A program made the translations under genes and the position numbers. From positions 1 to 64,000 of the forward strand of contig NW_025856392.1 of the NCBI RefSeq assembly GCF_002878395.1: 64,000 nucleotides of DNA, written 5' to 3'. Under the pieces are notes generated by a model. It worked only from the letters and a program-made list of their open reading frames with translations, was not told the origin of the DNA and did not search any database. This document shows, piece by piece, positions 61,723 through 64,000 of the stretch (the first letter of the stretch is position 1; each line of letters begins with the position of its first letter). Source of the stretch: Capsicum annuum. Its lineage: Eukaryota; Streptophyta; Magnoliopsida; Solanales; Solanaceae.

Positions 61723-64000
61723 TGTAATACCCCATATTTTCATAATAGAATTCTAACCGTCGTTCCTGTGCATCTAAGCTCTAATCCAAGTGATTCTCAT
61801 ATAAATACAAGTTTCATGGTCATTATCCTAGTCTATGAAGTACTTAAGAGGTGAAAAATGTTTATAGAAATGACATAGAATAAGGTTGAGCTAAGACTAA
61901 TTGATTCATCCGAAGTTTACAATTCAATTCTACTAAGTTCAACTTAAAATGTGTATATCTCTTAATATACATGGTATTTATCATCCCAATACATATCAAA
62001 TTGTAGATAATTGATTTATCTTTCCAACGATACCAATTTCTGTAAAATTTGACACCTGAGCAAGGAGTTATAACTTAGCAAAGTAGAGTGCGTCGCCTAA
62101 CCAATCGTACATGCCTACTGGAATAGGTGTTCGATAAGCAATGCGGTGCATACTTAAATGTCTGCGATAAGCAATGCAGCGCATACATAAATATGTGCGA
62201 TAAGAAATGCATTGCATACCTTACCTCCAAGTGCAAAAAACACCCCTATATAAATATATGACACGAGATTAAATTCCCAAAACACCAAAATAATTTTACT
62301 TTCTCTCAAAATTACAAAGAACAACCTTTAGGGTTTCAACATAAAAACCCCAATAACTAGAGATTCAACCGTGAGAATTCTATAATTTTCACATAATCAG
62401 AATCCCTTTTACGAAGGAAACCAGTGACACTCAAAATTTCATATATAGTATTACATCATTCGGAAAGCCATTCAAAGCTTCAAGTTTAAGTTATGTGGAG
62501 TTTTTCAACAAGAACACCCTTTCGGTCTTGTGCCCAAAATTTGTATTATTTTACAAAGATATATGATTTTACATGCTCTACTTATGAGTTTGAGATAGAA
62601 ATTTGAAATCTATATTCTTGTTGAAGAAGTTATAATATTTTTGATGTTTTGAAGATGAATTTCATGAGCGTTAATGTGAATATTCATGGTTAAAGATAAA
62701 TTTCCAGATTTTCGTATGAATCATACATGTTTGATATATAAAGTTTGAATCTTGAAATGTTTTGATCGAGTATTGATATATGGGTTGTTGAACCGGATTT
62801 GATTTTATATTTTGTTGAAGTAATGTGTTATATAAACTTTGATATTGGATTTATTTGACCTTTTGGTCTTGAAGGAGTTATTTTTGAACTCAAATGAGAA
62901 AAGAAATCCACATTTTAATTTATTATGAAAAAGGGGTAGCATTATGGCTCCCGATATGAATTATTGAACTGCGTTGTTGTGGATTTTCTTTTGAAATGAT
63001 CTGAGCTCAGTTCGGGAGTAGTCTTTAGAACTGAGTGGGAGGTATAGCTATGATTGGTACCTCCCTAGAACCACGTGCCCCCATAGGATGTGATCCTAAG
63101 GATGATTGATATAGTCATCACTAGTGAACAAAAGATTAAGGTCCTACTCGGATGACAAGGATAGGACAGCTCTCTCCAACGTGGGTTGGACGTTGGACTC
63201 CATGTAACTCACTTGGTTTACGTAAGTTGTAAGAGACTCCCAATATGTGTGTGTGTATTCTACTATCTAATATGAAAAGTCTTATTCTTCTATCTGAGAT
63301 GAAAACATATTTGTTTCAAAGACTGAGTTTGAGGAAGTCATTATTTTGAAAGATTTAATGGACATATATTCCAAATAGAATTGTTATGAGATTTGATTTC
63401 TTTGATGATTTGGAATTGAGATGGAAGTGAATTGCAATTTATTATGATGACTCAAATGTTTCACCCGATATATTTTTTTGTCTTATGATTATGATGATTT
63501 TTAATTCGAGCTAAGTGAGTCATTTATATCAGCATGCATAATTTTATAAATTGTGATGATATTAAGATATTATTTTATACATGCATTGCACCCCTATATG
63601 CTCGATACGTTTCCATGGTACTGACCCACATATTTGTATGTGGGCAACATATTTGTATTCTTTTGATTCAAAGACTTGAGTTAGTTAAACCGTTTGAGAA
63701 GTGCTGTATTTTCTTTATTCAGTCGTATTGAGTTGGGTTAGTCGGGAGTCATGACCCGGCTACCTATAGTCAGTACTAGTAGAGGCTTCATAACAGTCAG
63801 TAGAAGTTGATGTATTCCGTTCCAGTTTTGGTTCTAAAACCAGAGTTGTAATCTTGTAAATTTAGTTTTGTATCTATTATATTCAGAAAAGAGTTATTTT
63901 TCATAGATTTGTATAGATTTATACTTTTTGTTTAGTTTCTTATGAGTTATGCCAGTAGAAGGGTTAGCTTGGGGTCTCTTAGCTTGGGGTCTCTTGTGAT
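61723..64000 (+). repeat. B2 3' LTR, incomplete at window end
   Basis: Starts tgtaataccccatattttca. Has three 33-bp units (62126-62221), a deletion of about 100 bp near 63650 relative to 58040-58125, and a small tandem duplication (gcttggggtctctt) at 63967-63994. Confidence 0.88.

Larger units (their letters stand above)
54841..64000 (+). repeat. Segmental duplication of 33953 onward
   Basis: Collinear with 33953-about 43300 at an offset of 20,888-20,892 bp to the B start: truncated LTR-X with its (AT)n tract (54926-54976), the attag site (55998-56002), the first 76 bp of element A's LTR (56003-56078) and element B2. Shared insertion junctions show the copy was made after A and B had inserted. 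The left breakpoint is near 54841. Confidence 0.88.
56079..64000 (+). mobile_element. Element B2: second copy of the LARD-like element, cut by the window end
   Basis: 5' LTR 56079-58495, PBS tggtatcagtgc (58500-58511), internal region 58496-61722, 3' LTR from 61723. The left flank ends tgatt (56074-56078) as for B1. No coding capacity. The 3' LTR should end roughly 60-80 bp beyond the window. B2 lacks the 72-bp duplication of B1 but has the double PPT and two palindromic boxes. Confidence 0.9.

Noticed and set aside
56079..64000. B2 as an independent second insertion of B
   Set aside because: Flanking LTR-X, the attag site and the first 76 bp of the A LTR are the same as at B1, down to the insertion base.
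1..64000. CRISPR arrays, bacterial operons or a defence-type gene cluster
   Set aside because: Spliceosomal-type introns, a plant SINE and nested LTR retrotransposons show a plant nuclear genome. The repeats present are LTRs, minisatellites and transposon ends.

Overview
This window looks like repeat-rich plant heterochromatin, most likely from the nightshade family (Solanaceae). A member of the Solanaceae tRNA-derived SINE family (TS/SolS type) sits at 1856-2040, the DNA is AT-rich, and nearly everything else is Ty3/gypsy LTR retrotransposon sequence of chromovirus (Tekay/Del-like) character. Pepper (Capsicum) would fit, but I cannot fix the genus. I see no intact host gene.

Layout. 1-5.8 kb is decayed low-copy sequence: an unrecognised exon-like segment present twice (59-235, 2517-2740), a MITE-like element, the SINE, two spliced-looking exons of a transaldolase relic (2818-3015), a minisatellite (3125-3690) and one end of a CACTA transposon (5205-5768). 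5.8-7.1 kb is a gypsy RT/RNase H relic joined to an LTR-like sequence. 7.6-21.6 kb has two diverged long LTR-like blocks (7640-8772 and 20086-21567) on either side of a structurally complete minus-strand chromovirus, element 1 (8862-18969, TSD ataaa). 21.6-31.5 kb holds a second minus-strand gypsy family, element 2 (21938-about 30740), which split an older LTR of its own family. 31.5-33.4 kb is sparse and contains an RT relic.

33.4-54.2 kb is a three-level nest. LTR-X (33364-35110 plus 54030-54194) was interrupted by element A (35111-54024, plus strand, TSD attag, same family as element 1). A's 5' LTR was in turn interrupted by B1 (35187-43371, TSD tgatt), a large non-coding (LARD-like) retrotransposon. 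From 54841 to the window end the order LTR-X, start of A LTR, element B repeats with the same junctions, about 20.89 kb downstream. This points to a segmental, possibly tandem, duplication made after both insertions. B2 runs past the window end.

The coding elements have gag, protease, reverse transcriptase, RNase H, integrase and a C-terminal region in the usual gypsy order. All carry stops, frameshifts and lost catalytic residues, so none should be autonomous. The B elements carry PBS and polypurine tracts but no coding sequence, so any past movement would have depended on proteins supplied in trans. An assembly gap of exactly 100 N at 42067-42166 is flanked by the same roughly 61 bp on both sides and is probably a missed contig overlap.
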